From Sphaerisporangium rufum (GTDB taxonomy: Bacteria > Actinomycetota > Actinomycetes > Streptosporangiales > Streptosporangiaceae): DNA of 60,956 nt. A program made the translations under genes and the position numbers. The stretch lies in contig NZ_BOOU01000083.1 of the NCBI RefSeq assembly GCF_016863395.1, forward strand, positions 1 through 60,956. Reading direction: 5' to 3'. Of the stretch, positions 42,968 through 50,573 are shown piece after piece (the stretch's first letter is position 1; every line of letters begins with the position of its first letter). Under the pieces are notes generated by a model, which saw nothing but the letters and a program-made list of their open reading frames with translations, did no database searches and was not told the origin of the DNA.

Positions 42968-44127
42968 TCGACCACCCACGGCGCCCGGGCGGTGAACGCC
43001 GCGACGGCGCGGTCCACCGCGAGCGGGCCGGGGCCGGTGGCCCGGACGATGCCGAGGTAGTCGCGGTTGGTGCCGGTCACCTCGATGCGGTCGCCCGGCG
43101 CGCGCAGCGGCCGGTGCACCAGCCGCACGCCGTGCGCGTGCTCAGTAACGTCCCCCGGCGCCGCGGTGACCACCCCGGACCGGCCGGCGACCAGGCTGAC
43201 CGCGGCGCCGTGGCCGGGGCGGGCGGCAGGCGGCGCCGGGACGGGCTCGCCGAGGTGCGCCCGCAGCACCCACTCGAAGACCGGGACGCCGAGCAGGTCG
43301 GCGAGCAGGAAGCCGCAGGTGTCACCGATGAGCCGGTAGTTGACCTCCACGACGCGCGGCCCGGCCGCGGTGCGCGCGTACTCGGTGTGGCAGGCCCCGA
43401 GCCCGGCGCCGAGCGCCCGCAGCGCGCGCAGCACGTGCTCGCGGCCCGGGTCGCCGGCCGGCGGCGGGTCCCAGTCGAGGCGTTCCTCCACGAAGTGCGG
43501 CGGCGGGCCGAGCGTGGTGCGGAATCCGCCGAGGACGTGCAGGTCGCGGCCGTCGCCCAGCGTCTCCAGGGTGTGCAGCGGGCCGTCGAGGTACTCCTCG
43601 GCGACCAGCGTGGCGCCGGGCCGCCGCTCACGGACGCCGGCCACGGCGGCGGCCAGCTCGGCCGGGTCGCGGGCCAGCAGCACGTCCTCGCTGGCGACGC
43701 CCTCCCGCGGCTTGATGACGACCGGGTACGGCAGGCCGTCCGGCGGCGGGTCATCGGGGGCCAGCCGCGTGGACCGGACGGTCTCCACGCCCGCCTCGGC
43801 CAGCCGCCGCCGGGTGAGCGCCTTGTTCTTGGCGGCGAGGCAGGCCCGCCAGTCCTTGGCGGGCAGGCCGAAGTAGCCGGCCGCCAGCGCGGTCTCCGGC
43901 TGGAGGTGGTCGGAGTCGGAGAAGACGGCGTCCGGCCGGTGGTGGCCGGCGATCGCGTCCACCACGGCGCGGGCGTCCCGGACGTCCACCCGCAGCGCCT
44001 CCACGTCCGGGTAACGGTCCGGACGGTCGGTCAGCACGGTCACCTCGCAGCCGAGCGCCCGGGCCGCGGGCAGGAACCCGCCGGTGACGGAGTCGGTCGG
44101 GTTGAGCGCGGTGAGGTACAGCCGCAC
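42964..44127 (-). CDS. ATP-grasp ligase (siderophore biosynthesis)
   Basis: 387 residues. ATP-grasp fold: YPVVIKPREGVASEDVLLA near 130-150, LVAEEYLDGPLHTLETLG, and the Mg2+-binding VVEVNYRLIGDTCGFLLADL near 280-300. ATP-grasp ligases join a carboxylate to an amine; in vibrioferrin loci one (PvsA) makes the amide of an amino acid. The GTG at 44127 is chosen because GGGGGTG is upstream and the encoded RLYLTALNPTDSV fits a domain start. The frame also opens at an ATG at 44172, but that would place the iron box inside the gene. It is the first gene of the siderophore operon. Confidence 0.88.
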   Translation of the reverse strand: MRLYLTALNPTDSVTGGFLPAARALGCEVTVLTDRPDRYPDVEALRVDVRDARAVVDAIAGHHRPDAVFSDSDHLQPETALAAGYFGLPAKDWRACLAAKNKALTRRRLAEAGVETVRSTRLAPDDPPPDGLPYPVVIKPREGVASEDVLLARDPAELAAAVAGVRERRPGATLVAEEYLDGPLHTLETLGDGRDLHVLGGFRTTLGPPPHFVEERLDWDPPPAGDPGREHVLRALRALGAGLGACHTEYARTAAGPRVVEVNYRLIGDTCGFLLADLLGVPVFEWVLRAHLGEPVPAPPAARPGHGAAVSLVAGRSGVVTAAPGDVTEHAHGVRLVHRPLRAPGDRIEVTGTNRDYLGIVRATGPGPLAVDRAVAAFTARAPWVVE

Positions 44128-44143
44128 GCGACACCCCCGGAAT

Positions 44144-44162
44144 TCAGGTAAGCCTAACCTAA
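44144..44162 (-). promoter_or_regulatory. IdeR/DmdR1-type iron box
   Basis: On the minus strand the 19-mer reads TTAGGTTAGGCTTACCTGA, matching the IdeR/DmdR1 consensus TTAGGTTAGGCTAACCTAA at 17 of 19 positions. It ends 17 bp before the ATP-grasp GTG. Iron-loaded IdeR would repress the siderophore operon when iron is plentiful. The box is about 150 bp from the divergent nudC start. Confidence 0.9.
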
Positions 44163-44314
44163 CTAGGCGCATCCTAGCCGCCGCCGCGCCGTGCCGCTGG
44201 CCGACGGATGAATCACAGGGAAAGTCCGTGTTGTCGTAATCGTCGGTAGGACTGCCGCCGGATCACCCGCCGAGCGGGCGGGCATAGGATGGCAGCCGCG
44301 TTAAGGAGGACGTC

Positions 44315-45313
44315 GTGGGGCAGCCGGGAGAGATGTCGCTGGAGAACGGGCTGCTGGGGCCGCTGCTCCTGGCCCGGGGCGGCGTCGACCGGTCCGGCGC
44401 GCTCCGCGGCGACGAGGCGTGGCTGAAGTCCGCCTGGGCCGACCCGGGCACCCGCGTCCTGCTGGTCGGCGACGGCCGCACGCTCGTCCGCCGGTCCGAC
44501 GGCGCGACCACCCTGCTGTTCGTCCCGCCCGCCGAGGCGCCGCCCGGCGATCGTTATCTGCTCGGGGTCGGCCCGGACGGCGTCGCCTACTTCGCGGTCG
44601 CGGTGGACGGCCCGCTGACGGCGGACGCGGCCGGGCCGGCCGGCGCCGAGGTCGAGCGTGCCGTCCAGGACATCGAGCACCTGCCCGACCAGGCCGACGT
44701 CGCGGCCGAAGGGCTGCGCGGGGTGGGCGCCCTGCTGGACGACCGGGACGCCGGCCTGCTGGTCAACGCGGTCGCCCTGGAGGCGTGGCACGCGACCCAC
44801 GAGCACTGTCCGAGGTGCGGCGCCCGCACCGAGATCGTCGCCGGCGGGCACATGCGGGTCTGCCCGGACGACGGCAGCCAGCACTTCCCCCGGGTGGACC
44901 CGGCGGTCATCATGCTGGTGCACGACGGCGGCGACCGCTGCCTGCTCGCCCGCGGCCCGCAGTGGCCAACGCGGCGCTTCTCGGTGCTGGCGGGGTTCGT
45001 GGAGCCCGGCGAGTCGCTGGAGCACGCGGTGCGGCGCGAGGTGCTGGAGGAGGTCGGCATCACCGTCGAGGAGCCGCGCTACCTGGGCAGCCAGCCCTGG
45101 CCGTTCCCGCGCAGCCTGATGCTCGGCTTCATCGCCCGGGCCACCACCACGCAGATCACCCCCGACCCGGCGGAGATCGCCGAGGCGTTCTGGATCTCCC
45201 GCGCCGAGCTGGGCGCGGCGGTCGGGCGCGGCGACCTCGGCGTGCCGCCCGGGCTGTCGATCGCCCGCCGGCTCATCGAGACCTGGTACGGCGAGCCGCT
45301 GCCCGGCGACTGA
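44315..45313 (+). CDS. nudC: NAD(+) diphosphatase NudC
   Basis: 332 residues. N-terminal NUDIX-like domain, a zinc ribbon (HCPRCGARTEIVAGGHMRVC near 168-188), then the Nudix box GFVEPGESLEHAVRREVLEE followed by VGI, and the SQPWPFPRSLM motif that marks NADH pyrophosphatases. These cleave NADH/NAD to NMN(H) and AMP and can remove NAD caps from RNA. Only three of the usual four zinc cysteines are obvious. The GTG start at 44315 has a near-perfect AAGGAGG 6 nt upstream; TAGGAT at 44285-44290 is a likely -10. Its neighbour mrx1 is the one seen in mycobacteria. Confidence 0.93.
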   Translation: MGQPGEMSLENGLLGPLLLARGGVDRSGALRGDEAWLKSAWADPGTRVLLVGDGRTLVRRSDGATTLLFVPPAEAPPGDRYLLGVGPDGVAYFAVAVDGPLTADAAGPAGAEVERAVQDIEHLPDQADVAAEGLRGVGALLDDRDAGLLVNAVALEAWHATHEHCPRCGARTEIVAGGHMRVCPDDGSQHFPRVDPAVIMLVHDGGDRCLLARGPQWPTRRFSVLAGFVEPGESLEHAVRREVLEEVGITVEEPRYLGSQPWPFPRSLMLGFIARATTTQITPDPAEIAEAFWISRAELGAAVGRGDLGVPPGLSIARRLIETWYGEPLPGD

Positions 45314-45475
45314 CCGGGCTATCACTCCCGGCGATCGAGCCGGCACCGCCCGGCGACGACCGGCGCGGGCACGACGTCCGGCGGCGGGAGCGGGCACGAC
45401 GTCCGCCGGCCGACGGGGCGGGCACGGAACCCGGTGGCGGAAGCGGGCCGGGCGGCGGCCGGCGCGGGCATGACG

Positions 45476-45503
45476 ACGGCCGCCGGCGCGGGCCGGCGGC
45501 CGT
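45476..45503. terminator. palindromic terminator between nudC and the mycoredoxin gene
   Basis: Perfect 12-bp stem ACGGCCGCCGGC (45476-45487) with GCCGGCGGCCGT (45492-45503), 4-nt loop. It lies between convergent genes and has no T-run. Two copies of GCGGGCACGACGTCCG precede it at about 45364-45405. Confidence 0.6.
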
Positions 45504-45512
45504 GCGGGCGGG

Positions 45513-45758
45513 TCAGGCTCCGCTGAGGGCCAGGCGCTTCTTCAGCTCGATGACGGAGGGGTTGGTCAGCGAGGTGCCGTCCGGGAGCACGACGGTGGGC
45601 ACCACCTGGTTCCCGCCGTTGACGCTCATCACGTAGGAGGCGGCCTGCGGGTCGGCCTCGATGTCGATCTCCTGGAAGGCGATGCCCTCCCGGGTCAGCT
45701 GGCCCTTCAGCCGCTTGCAGGGACCGCACCAGCTGGTGGTGTAGACCTTGAGCGCCAT
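45513..45758 (-). CDS. mrx1: mycoredoxin (glutaredoxin-like)
   Basis: 81 residues, thioredoxin fold. KVYTTSWCGPCKRLKGQLTR carries the active site, and NGGNQVVPTVVLPDG the cis-Pro; TLTNPS follows as in mycoredoxin-1. Mycoredoxins reduce mycothiol-mixed disulphides with electrons from mycothiol. The active site here is CGPC where Mycobacterium tuberculosis Mrx1 has CGYC. ATG at 45758; AAGGGA is about 12 nt upstream. The gene lies between nudC and uvrD2 as in mycobacteria, with one hydrolase gene added. Confidence 0.88.
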   Translation of the reverse strand: MALKVYTTSWCGPCKRLKGQLTREGIAFQEIDIEADPQAASYVMSVNGGNQVVPTVVLPDGTSLTNPSVIELKKRLALSGA

Positions 45759-45888
45759 GGCGTGATTACTTCCCTTCAGCCGACATTGACACCAGAGCAC
45801 AACATTTCTGGCAGGTGCCATGTTCCCTGACGGATCGCGGACACACTCCGATAGGGGAAGGGCAGGGACGCCGCGCGGGTCCGGTGGA

Positions 45889-46818
45889 CTACCTGCGCGC
45901 CGAGGCGTCGGACCGCGCGCGGGCGCCGAGCTTGCCGGCCACCCACTCGCGCACGCTCTCGGCCACCCCGGGCTCGCGGTACAGGGCGGTGCTGTGCAGG
46001 ACTCCCGGCACCACCCGGACGTTCATCGCCACGCCGACCCGGTTGAGCTCCTCCTTGAGCAGCTCGCTCTGGTAGGCGGGGACGAACTCGTCGGAGGAGT
46101 GCACGCTCAGCACCGGCGCGTCGTGCCGGCTGGCGTGCCAGGGCACCTCCATGCTGGACCACACCCGCGCGCACGGCCCGGTCGGGCGGCAGCCGCCGGC
46201 GAGCGTGACGGCCGCCTGCCGCAGCCTGCGCTGCTCGTAGTCGGCGCCGAGGTCGCCGTCGGAGTAGGCGGTGAGCGGGGAGACCACCGGGGAGACGCCC
46301 ACCACGCCGCGCAGGCCGGGCACGCCGTCCCCGTAGGTGCCGACCGCGGTGGCGATGTGACCGCCGGCCGAGAAGCCCACGACCACGTAGCGGTCGGGGT
46401 CGAAGGAGAAGTAGTCGGCGTGCCGGCGGGCGGTGGCGATGGCGTCCAGCACGTCGGTGCGCTGCGCCGGCCAGGCGGCCTCGCCCGACAGCCGGTAGTT
46501 GAGGTTGAAGACCGTGTAGCCCATGTCGGCGTAGGTGCGGACGATGGACGCCATGTACCGCTTGTCGCCGGCGCTCCACCAGCCGCCGTGCAGGATGAAG
46601 ACCCCGGGGTTGCGCCCGGACTTCGGCCGCCACCAGGCGTCCATGCGCTGGCGCGGCGACTTGCGGGCGTAGGAGAAGGTGCGCACCACGGGGTCGGTGA
46701 AGGTCTCGGCGGGCGCCGTGGGGGCGGGCGTGGGATCGGCGGCGGCCGGGCCGGCGGCGGCCGGAGTGAAGAGGACGGCAGCCAGGGCCAACGCGCCGAC
46801 GGTTACCGCACTTCTCAC
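45889..46818 (-). CDS. secreted alpha/beta hydrolase (BD-FAE/esterase-like)
   Basis: 309 residues. A signal peptide is expected (VGALALAAVLFTPAAAGPAA, likely cut after AAA before Asp-Pro). The mature part has oxyanion motif FILHGGWWSAGDKRY, nucleophile VVVGFSAGGHIATAVG, an Asp in SVHSSDEFVP, and a C-terminal His in GVLHSTALYREP, so the triad is complete. Four cysteines in CRPTGPCARV could form a disulphide. Likely an extracellular carboxylesterase. GTG at 46818 places the signal peptide at the N-terminus; the frame to 47040 lacks a hydrophobic lead. Divergent from uvrD2. Confidence 0.82.
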   Translation of the reverse strand: MRSAVTVGALALAAVLFTPAAAGPAAADPTPAPTAPAETFTDPVVRTFSYARKSPRQRMDAWWRPKSGRNPGVFILHGGWWSAGDKRYMASIVRTYADMGYTVFNLNYRLSGEAAWPAQRTDVLDAIATARRHADYFSFDPDRYVVVGFSAGGHIATAVGTYGDGVPGLRGVVGVSPVVSPLTAYSDGDLGADYEQRRLRQAAVTLAGGCRPTGPCARVWSSMEVPWHASRHDAPVLSVHSSDEFVPAYQSELLKEELNRVGVAMNVRVVPGVLHSTALYREPGVAESVREWVAGKLGARARSDASARR

Positions 46819-46941
46819 TTCACTCTCGTCCTTCCCCGAAACTGTGGCACCCCATTGTGGGGCAAAGTGCCGACTTCCGCACATGGTTCTAGAGGGATCA
46901 TGCCCGATCCGCCGACTCCTCGTCGCCACCGGGGTGCCAGG

Positions 46942-46978
46942 TTGTGGACAACCCCGGACGGCGGGCGAGTTGTCCACA
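46942..46978. promoter_or_regulatory. paired DnaA-box-like sites upstream of uvrD2
   Basis: TTGTGGACAA at 46942-46951 and TTGTCCACA at 46970-46978 are inverted copies of the actinobacterial DnaA box (TTGTCCACA), 18 nt apart, in the 236-bp gap between the hydrolase and uvrD2 starts. They could bind DnaA or form a stem; binding is not shown. Confidence 0.5.
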
Positions 46979-47054
46979 GGCTCGCGCGGCGCGGCGCCGG
47001 ATGCTGGGAGGATGATGCCGCACACCGTCCGGCACCGCACCCCGAGGAGGCCCA

Positions 47055-49118
47055 GTGGAGCGCGACGACGCCCTGGCCGGTCTCGACCCCGAGCAGCGCG
47101 AGGTGGCCGAGGCGGTGCGCGGGCCGGTGTGCGTGCTGGCCGGCGCCGGCACCGGCAAGACCCGGGCGATCACCCACCGTATCGCGCACGCGGTGCGCAC
47201 CGGGGTCGCCGAGCCGCACAGCGTCCTGGCGGTCACCTTCACCACCCGGGCGGCCGGCGAGCTGAAGCAGCGGCTGCGCGGCCTCGGCGTGCACGGCGTG
47301 CAGGCGCGCACCTTCCACGCCGCGGCCCTGCGCCAGCTCACCTACTTCTGGCCGCGCGTCATCGGCGGCGAGCCGCCGCGGGTGGTGGAGTCCAAGCTGC
47401 CGCTGCTGGTCGAGGCCTGCCGGAGCCTGCGCCGCACCCCCGAGCGCGCCGAGCTGCGCGACGTGGCGAGCGAGATCGAGTGGGCCAAGGTGACGCAGGC
47501 CGCGCCGGACGACTATCCCGCCCTGGCCGCCAAGGCCGGCCGCACCCCGCCGGTCCCCGCCGAGGAGGTCGCCCGGGTGTACGAGGCATACGAGGCGCTG
47601 CGGCGCGAGCGGCACCTGGTCGACTTCGAGACCATCCTGGAGCTCACCGCGGCGGTGATGACCGAGCACGCCGAGGTCGCCGCGCAGATCCGCGGGCAGT
47701 ACCGCCACTTCGTCGTCGACGAGTACCAGGACGTCAACCCGCTGCAGAAGCTGCTGCTGGACACCTGGCTCGGCGGGCGCGACGAGATCTGCGTGGTCGG
47801 CGACCCCAACCAGACGATCTACTCCTTCAGCGGCGCCACCCCGCGCTACCTGACGAACTTCGCCGTCGAGCACCCCTCGGCCGCGGTGATCCGGCTGGTC
47901 CGCGACTACCGCTCCACCCCCCAGGTGGTCGGGCTGGCCAACGGGCTGCTGGCCGGGGCGCGCACCCCGCACCGGCTGGAGCTGGTCGCCCAGCGGCCGG
48001 ACGGCCCGCCGCCGGTGTTCACCGAGTGCGAGGACGAGCCCGCCGAGGCCGAGACGGTGGCGCGGCAGGTCAAGGAGCTGATCGCCGCCGGCGTCCCGGC
48101 CCGGGAGATCGCCGTGCTGTTCCGGGTCAACGCCCAGTCCGAGGTGTACGAGCAGGCGTTCGGCGCGGCGGGCATCTCTTATCTCCTGCGCGGCGCCGAG
48201 CGGTTCTTCGAGCGGCCCGAGGTGCGCCAGGCGGTCGTGCTGCTGCGCGGCGCGGCCAGGTCCGCGGGCGCCGGGGAGCCGCTCGCGCAGGCGGTGCACG
48301 ACATCCTGTCCGGCGTCGGCCTCACCCCCGAGCCGCCCGGCGGCGGCGGCGCCCGGGAGCGCTGGGAGTCGCTCAAGGCGCTGGCCGATCTCGCCGAGGA
48401 CCTGGCGGCCGAGGGCGGCGACCTGCCGCGCTTCGTCGCCGAGCTGGAGCGCCGGGCGACCGAGCAGCACGCCCCGCCGATGGAGGGGGTGACGCTCGCC
48501 TCGCTGCACGCCGCCAAGGGCCTGGAGTGGGACGCCGTCTTCCTGGTCGGGCTGACCGACGGCATGCTGCCGATCGTCTACGCCGAGACCCCCGAGCAGG
48601 TGGAGGAGGAGCGCCGGCTGCTGTACGTCGGCGTCACCCGGGCCCGGCTCCACCTGCACCTGTCCTGGGCGCTGGCCCGGTCGCCCGGCGGCCGCAGGGC
48701 CCGGCGGCCCTCGCGCTTCCTGGACGGGCTCACCGGGGTGCGGGCTCCGGTGCGGGCGCCCGCCGCCTCGCGCGGGCCGCGGGCGGCCCGGCCCCGGGTG
48801 GCGGCCCCGCTCCTGTGCCGGGTCTGCGGCAAGACCCTCACCGTGGCCGGCGAGCAGAAGCTCGGCCGGTGCGCCACCTGCCCGGCCGACTTCGACGAGG
48901 ACCTGCTCGCACGGCTTAAACTCTGGCGTACGAACACCGCGAAAGCCGCAAAAGTGCCGACATATGTGGTGTTCACCGACGTGACGCTTCAGGCGCTGGC
49001 CGAGCGGGTTCCCACCACCGAGGAGGACCTGCAGGCCATCGCCGGCATCGGCCGCGTCAAGTTCGAGCGGTACGGCGAAGCCGTGCTGGAGATCTGCCGC
49101 GGAGGGGAAGTCACGTGA
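47055..49118 (+). CDS. uvrD2: ATP-dependent DNA helicase UvrD2 with HRDC and tetracysteine domains
   Basis: 687 residues. SF1A helicase: Walker A GAGTGKTRA near residue 28, VDEYQDVNPLQ near 222, GDPNQTIYSFSGATP, SLHAAKGLEWDAVFL in motif V, and YVGVTRAR in motif VI. The C-terminus has a tetracysteine motif (CRVCGK ... CATC, about 588-615) and an HRDC domain (about 640-685, LAERVPTTEEDLQAIAGIGR), the layout of mycobacterial UvrD2. In mycobacteria it is an essential 3'-5' DNA translocase. The stop overlaps tesB by 4 nt (GTGA). GTG start; ribosome-binding site GAGGAGG. Confidence 0.93.
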   Translation: MERDDALAGLDPEQREVAEAVRGPVCVLAGAGTGKTRAITHRIAHAVRTGVAEPHSVLAVTFTTRAAGELKQRLRGLGVHGVQARTFHAAALRQLTYFWPRVIGGEPPRVVESKLPLLVEACRSLRRTPERAELRDVASEIEWAKVTQAAPDDYPALAAKAGRTPPVPAEEVARVYEAYEALRRERHLVDFETILELTAAVMTEHAEVAAQIRGQYRHFVVDEYQDVNPLQKLLLDTWLGGRDEICVVGDPNQTIYSFSGATPRYLTNFAVEHPSAAVIRLVRDYRSTPQVVGLANGLLAGARTPHRLELVAQRPDGPPPVFTECEDEPAEAETVARQVKELIAAGVPAREIAVLFRVNAQSEVYEQAFGAAGISYLLRGAERFFERPEVRQAVVLLRGAARSAGAGEPLAQAVHDILSGVGLTPEPPGGGGARERWESLKALADLAEDLAAEGGDLPRFVAELERRATEQHAPPMEGVTLASLHAAKGLEWDAVFLVGLTDGMLPIVYAETPEQVEEERRLLYVGVTRARLHLHLSWALARSPGGRRARRPSRFLDGLTGVRAPVRAPAASRGPRAARPRVAAPLLCRVCGKTLTVAGEQKLGRCATCPADFDEDLLARLKLWRTNTAKAAKVPTYVVFTDVTLQALAERVPTTEEDLQAIAGIGRVKFERYGEAVLEICRGGEVT

Positions 49119-49987
49119 ACGAGGCGCTCAAGGAGGTCCTCGACCTGCTGGACCTGGAGCAGATCGAGGCCGACATCTACCGCGGCCGCAGCCCGGAGGA
49201 GCGCATCCAGCGGGTCTTCGGCGGCCAGGTGGCGGCCCAGGCGCTGGTCGCCGCGGGGCGCACCGTGCCGGGCGACCGCGCGGTTCACTCGCTGCACGCC
49301 TACTTCATCCGCCCCGGCGACCCGGCCATCCCCATCGTGTACAACGTCGAGCGGGTGCGCGACGGCCGCTCGTTCACCACCCGGCGGGTGCTGGCCATCC
49401 AGCACGGCAAGGCCATCTTCTCCATGTCGGCGTCCTTCCACATCGCCGAGGAGGGCGTCGCGCACCAGGCGGCGCGGATGCCGCAGGTGCCGGCCCCCGA
49501 GACCCTCCCGCTGTTCCAGGACCGCATGCGCGACCTGGTCGGCGACATCGAGCCGTGGCGCGAGTGGCTGTCGCGGCCCCGGCCGGTCGACGCCCGCTAC
49601 GTCACCCCGCTCACCTGGGAGGCCAACCGCGACCCGTCGCTGCGCGGCTCGGAGACGCAGGTGTGGTTCCGCTACGACGCCGAGCTGCCCGACGATCCGC
49701 TGCTGCACGTGGTGCTCGCCGCCTACGCCTCCGACTACACGCTGGTCGACACCGTCCTGCTGGCGCACGGCATGGCCTGGGGCGCCTCCAACGTCACCGG
49801 CGCCTCGCTCGACCACGCCATGTGGTTCCACCGCCCGCTGCGGGTCGACGACTGGGTGCTCTACGCCCAGGAGTCGCCCTGGTCCGGGCAGGCCCGCGGG
49901 CTGGCCCGCGGGCAGATGTTCACCCCCTCCGGAGAGCTCGCGGTGTCGGTGGTGCAGGAGTGCATGATTCGTGTGACGAATCCGTGA
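49115..49987 (+). CDS. tesB: acyl-CoA thioesterase II (TesB-like)
   Basis: 290 residues, a double hotdog fold. Typical segments are RVFGGQVAAQALVAAGRTV near 33-51, VHSLHAYFIRPGDPAIPIVY, VRDGRSFTTRRVLAIQ and, in the second hotdog, ASNVTGASLDHAMWFHRPLR with the catalytic Asp. Hydrolyses acyl-CoA to CoA and free acid, of broad chain length. GTG start overlaps the uvrD2 stop, so the two genes are coupled. No further gene of the operon follows; the whiB7 promoter begins right after. Confidence 0.92.
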   Translation: MNEALKEVLDLLDLEQIEADIYRGRSPEERIQRVFGGQVAAQALVAAGRTVPGDRAVHSLHAYFIRPGDPAIPIVYNVERVRDGRSFTTRRVLAIQHGKAIFSMSASFHIAEEGVAHQAARMPQVPAPETLPLFQDRMRDLVGDIEPWREWLSRPRPVDARYVTPLTWEANRDPSLRGSETQVWFRYDAELPDDPLLHVVLAAYASDYTLVDTVLLAHGMAWGASNVTGASLDHAMWFHRPLRVDDWVLYAQESPWSGQARGLARGQMFTPSGELAVSVVQECMIRVTNP

Positions 49988-49997
49988 AATCGCAGGT

Positions 49998-50037
49998 AGA
50001 AAATATGTTGCCGGGCTCGCCGGTCCGCGTTTAGAGT
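49998..50037 (+). promoter_or_regulatory. whiB7 promoter with AT-rich WhiB7-type element
   Basis: TTGCCG (50008-50013) and TAGAGT (50032-50037) form -35/-10 hexamers 18 bp apart. AGAAAATAT at 49998-50006 lies directly upstream of the -35, the position at which WhiB7's AT-hook contacts AT-rich DNA in known WhiB7-dependent promoters. Autoactivation is therefore likely. Confidence 0.7.
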
Positions 50038-50048
50038 CTTGCACAAGC

Positions 50049-50073
50049 TGATCGGACGGCACCCGTCCGATCA
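50049..50073 (+). other. 5' hairpin of the whiB7 leader RNA
   Basis: TGATCGGACGG (50049-50059) pairs perfectly with CCGTCCGATCA (50063-50073) around a 3-nt loop. It falls within a few bases of the predicted transcription start and may protect the RNA or regulate its translation. Confidence 0.6.
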
Positions 50074-50101
50074 TCCTGAACCGACAGGGAGGTGACCTCT
50101 G

Positions 50102-50440
50102 ATGAAGCAGCTCGTGATGATGACGACGCCCGCCAAGCCGTGGGTCACTTCCCCGCGTCCCGGCTTCGCCGCCGGCGTCCGGCGTGCCATCGTGCCCGCC
50201 GCCGCCCTGCCCGCGACCCTCGGCCTGCTCGCCGATGGCACGGGCGCCGTCCGGCAGGAGAAGACCGCCTTCATCCAGGCTCGCCTGGGCAAGGCCGCCT
50301 TCGCCTACCGCGCCACCGGTATGACCGCCGACACGCCGGCCGTTAACGGCCGTCCGGTCCACGTCGTGCCGACCAGCGTCGACACCGCCAATGGTGGGGT
50401 GCAGGATTCGCCACCCTGGAGGCAACCGGTCAACCCTTGA
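50102..50440 (+). CDS. upstream ORF in the whiB7 leader
   Basis: 112 residues. ATG with a strong GGGAGGTGACC upstream; the first 80 codons have clear GC3 bias. Starts MKQLVMMTTPAKPW and has no recognised domain. The stop lies inside a perfect hairpin (50423-50447) followed by a strong terminator (50461-50494). whiB7/wblC genes of mycobacteria and Streptomyces are known to be controlled by translation of a leader ORF that governs a downstream attenuator. This ORF is in the same place, although it is long. Ribosome stalling by antibiotics would be expected to change the fold and allow read-through into whiB7 (inference). Confidence 0.75.
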   Translation: MKQLVMMTTPAKPWVTSPRPGFAAGVRRAIVPAAALPATLGLLADGTGAVRQEKTAFIQARLGKAAFAYRATGMTADTPAVNGRPVHVVPTSVDTANGGVQDSPPWRQPVNP

Positions 50441-50447
50441 CCGGTTG
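50423..50447 (+). other. hairpin at the end of the whiB7 upstream ORF
   Basis: CAACCGGTCAA (50423-50433) and TTGACCGGTTG (50437-50447) form a perfect 11-bp stem with a CCC loop; the TGA of the upstream ORF is in the right arm. It is adjacent to, but not overlapping, the terminator stem and is a candidate switch element. Confidence 0.65.
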
Positions 50448-50460
50448 GCAGAGCTTCCAG

Positions 50461-50494
50461 GCCGCGGATCCTGACCAGGATCCGCGGCTTTTTT
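50461..50494 (+). terminator. attenuator terminator before whiB7
   Basis: Perfect 12-bp stem GCCGCGGATCCT (50461-50472) / AGGATCCGCGGC (50477-50488), GACC loop, then TTTTTT. By far the best intrinsic terminator in the window. It lies 80 bp upstream of the whiB7 ATG in the leader, so it must be overcome for whiB7 expression. Confidence 0.92.
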
Positions 50495-50573
50495 GCTGTA
50501 CCGCCGCCATGATCCGACCACCGAAGAGGTACCGGCCAGATCAATCAGCAGACAGTACAGAAAGGTGACGCAG

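Noticed and set aside
44128..44172. extra N-terminal 15 residues of the ATP-grasp protein (ATG at 44172)
   Set aside because: Would put the IdeR box inside the coding region; the GTG at 44127 has a better ribosome-binding site.
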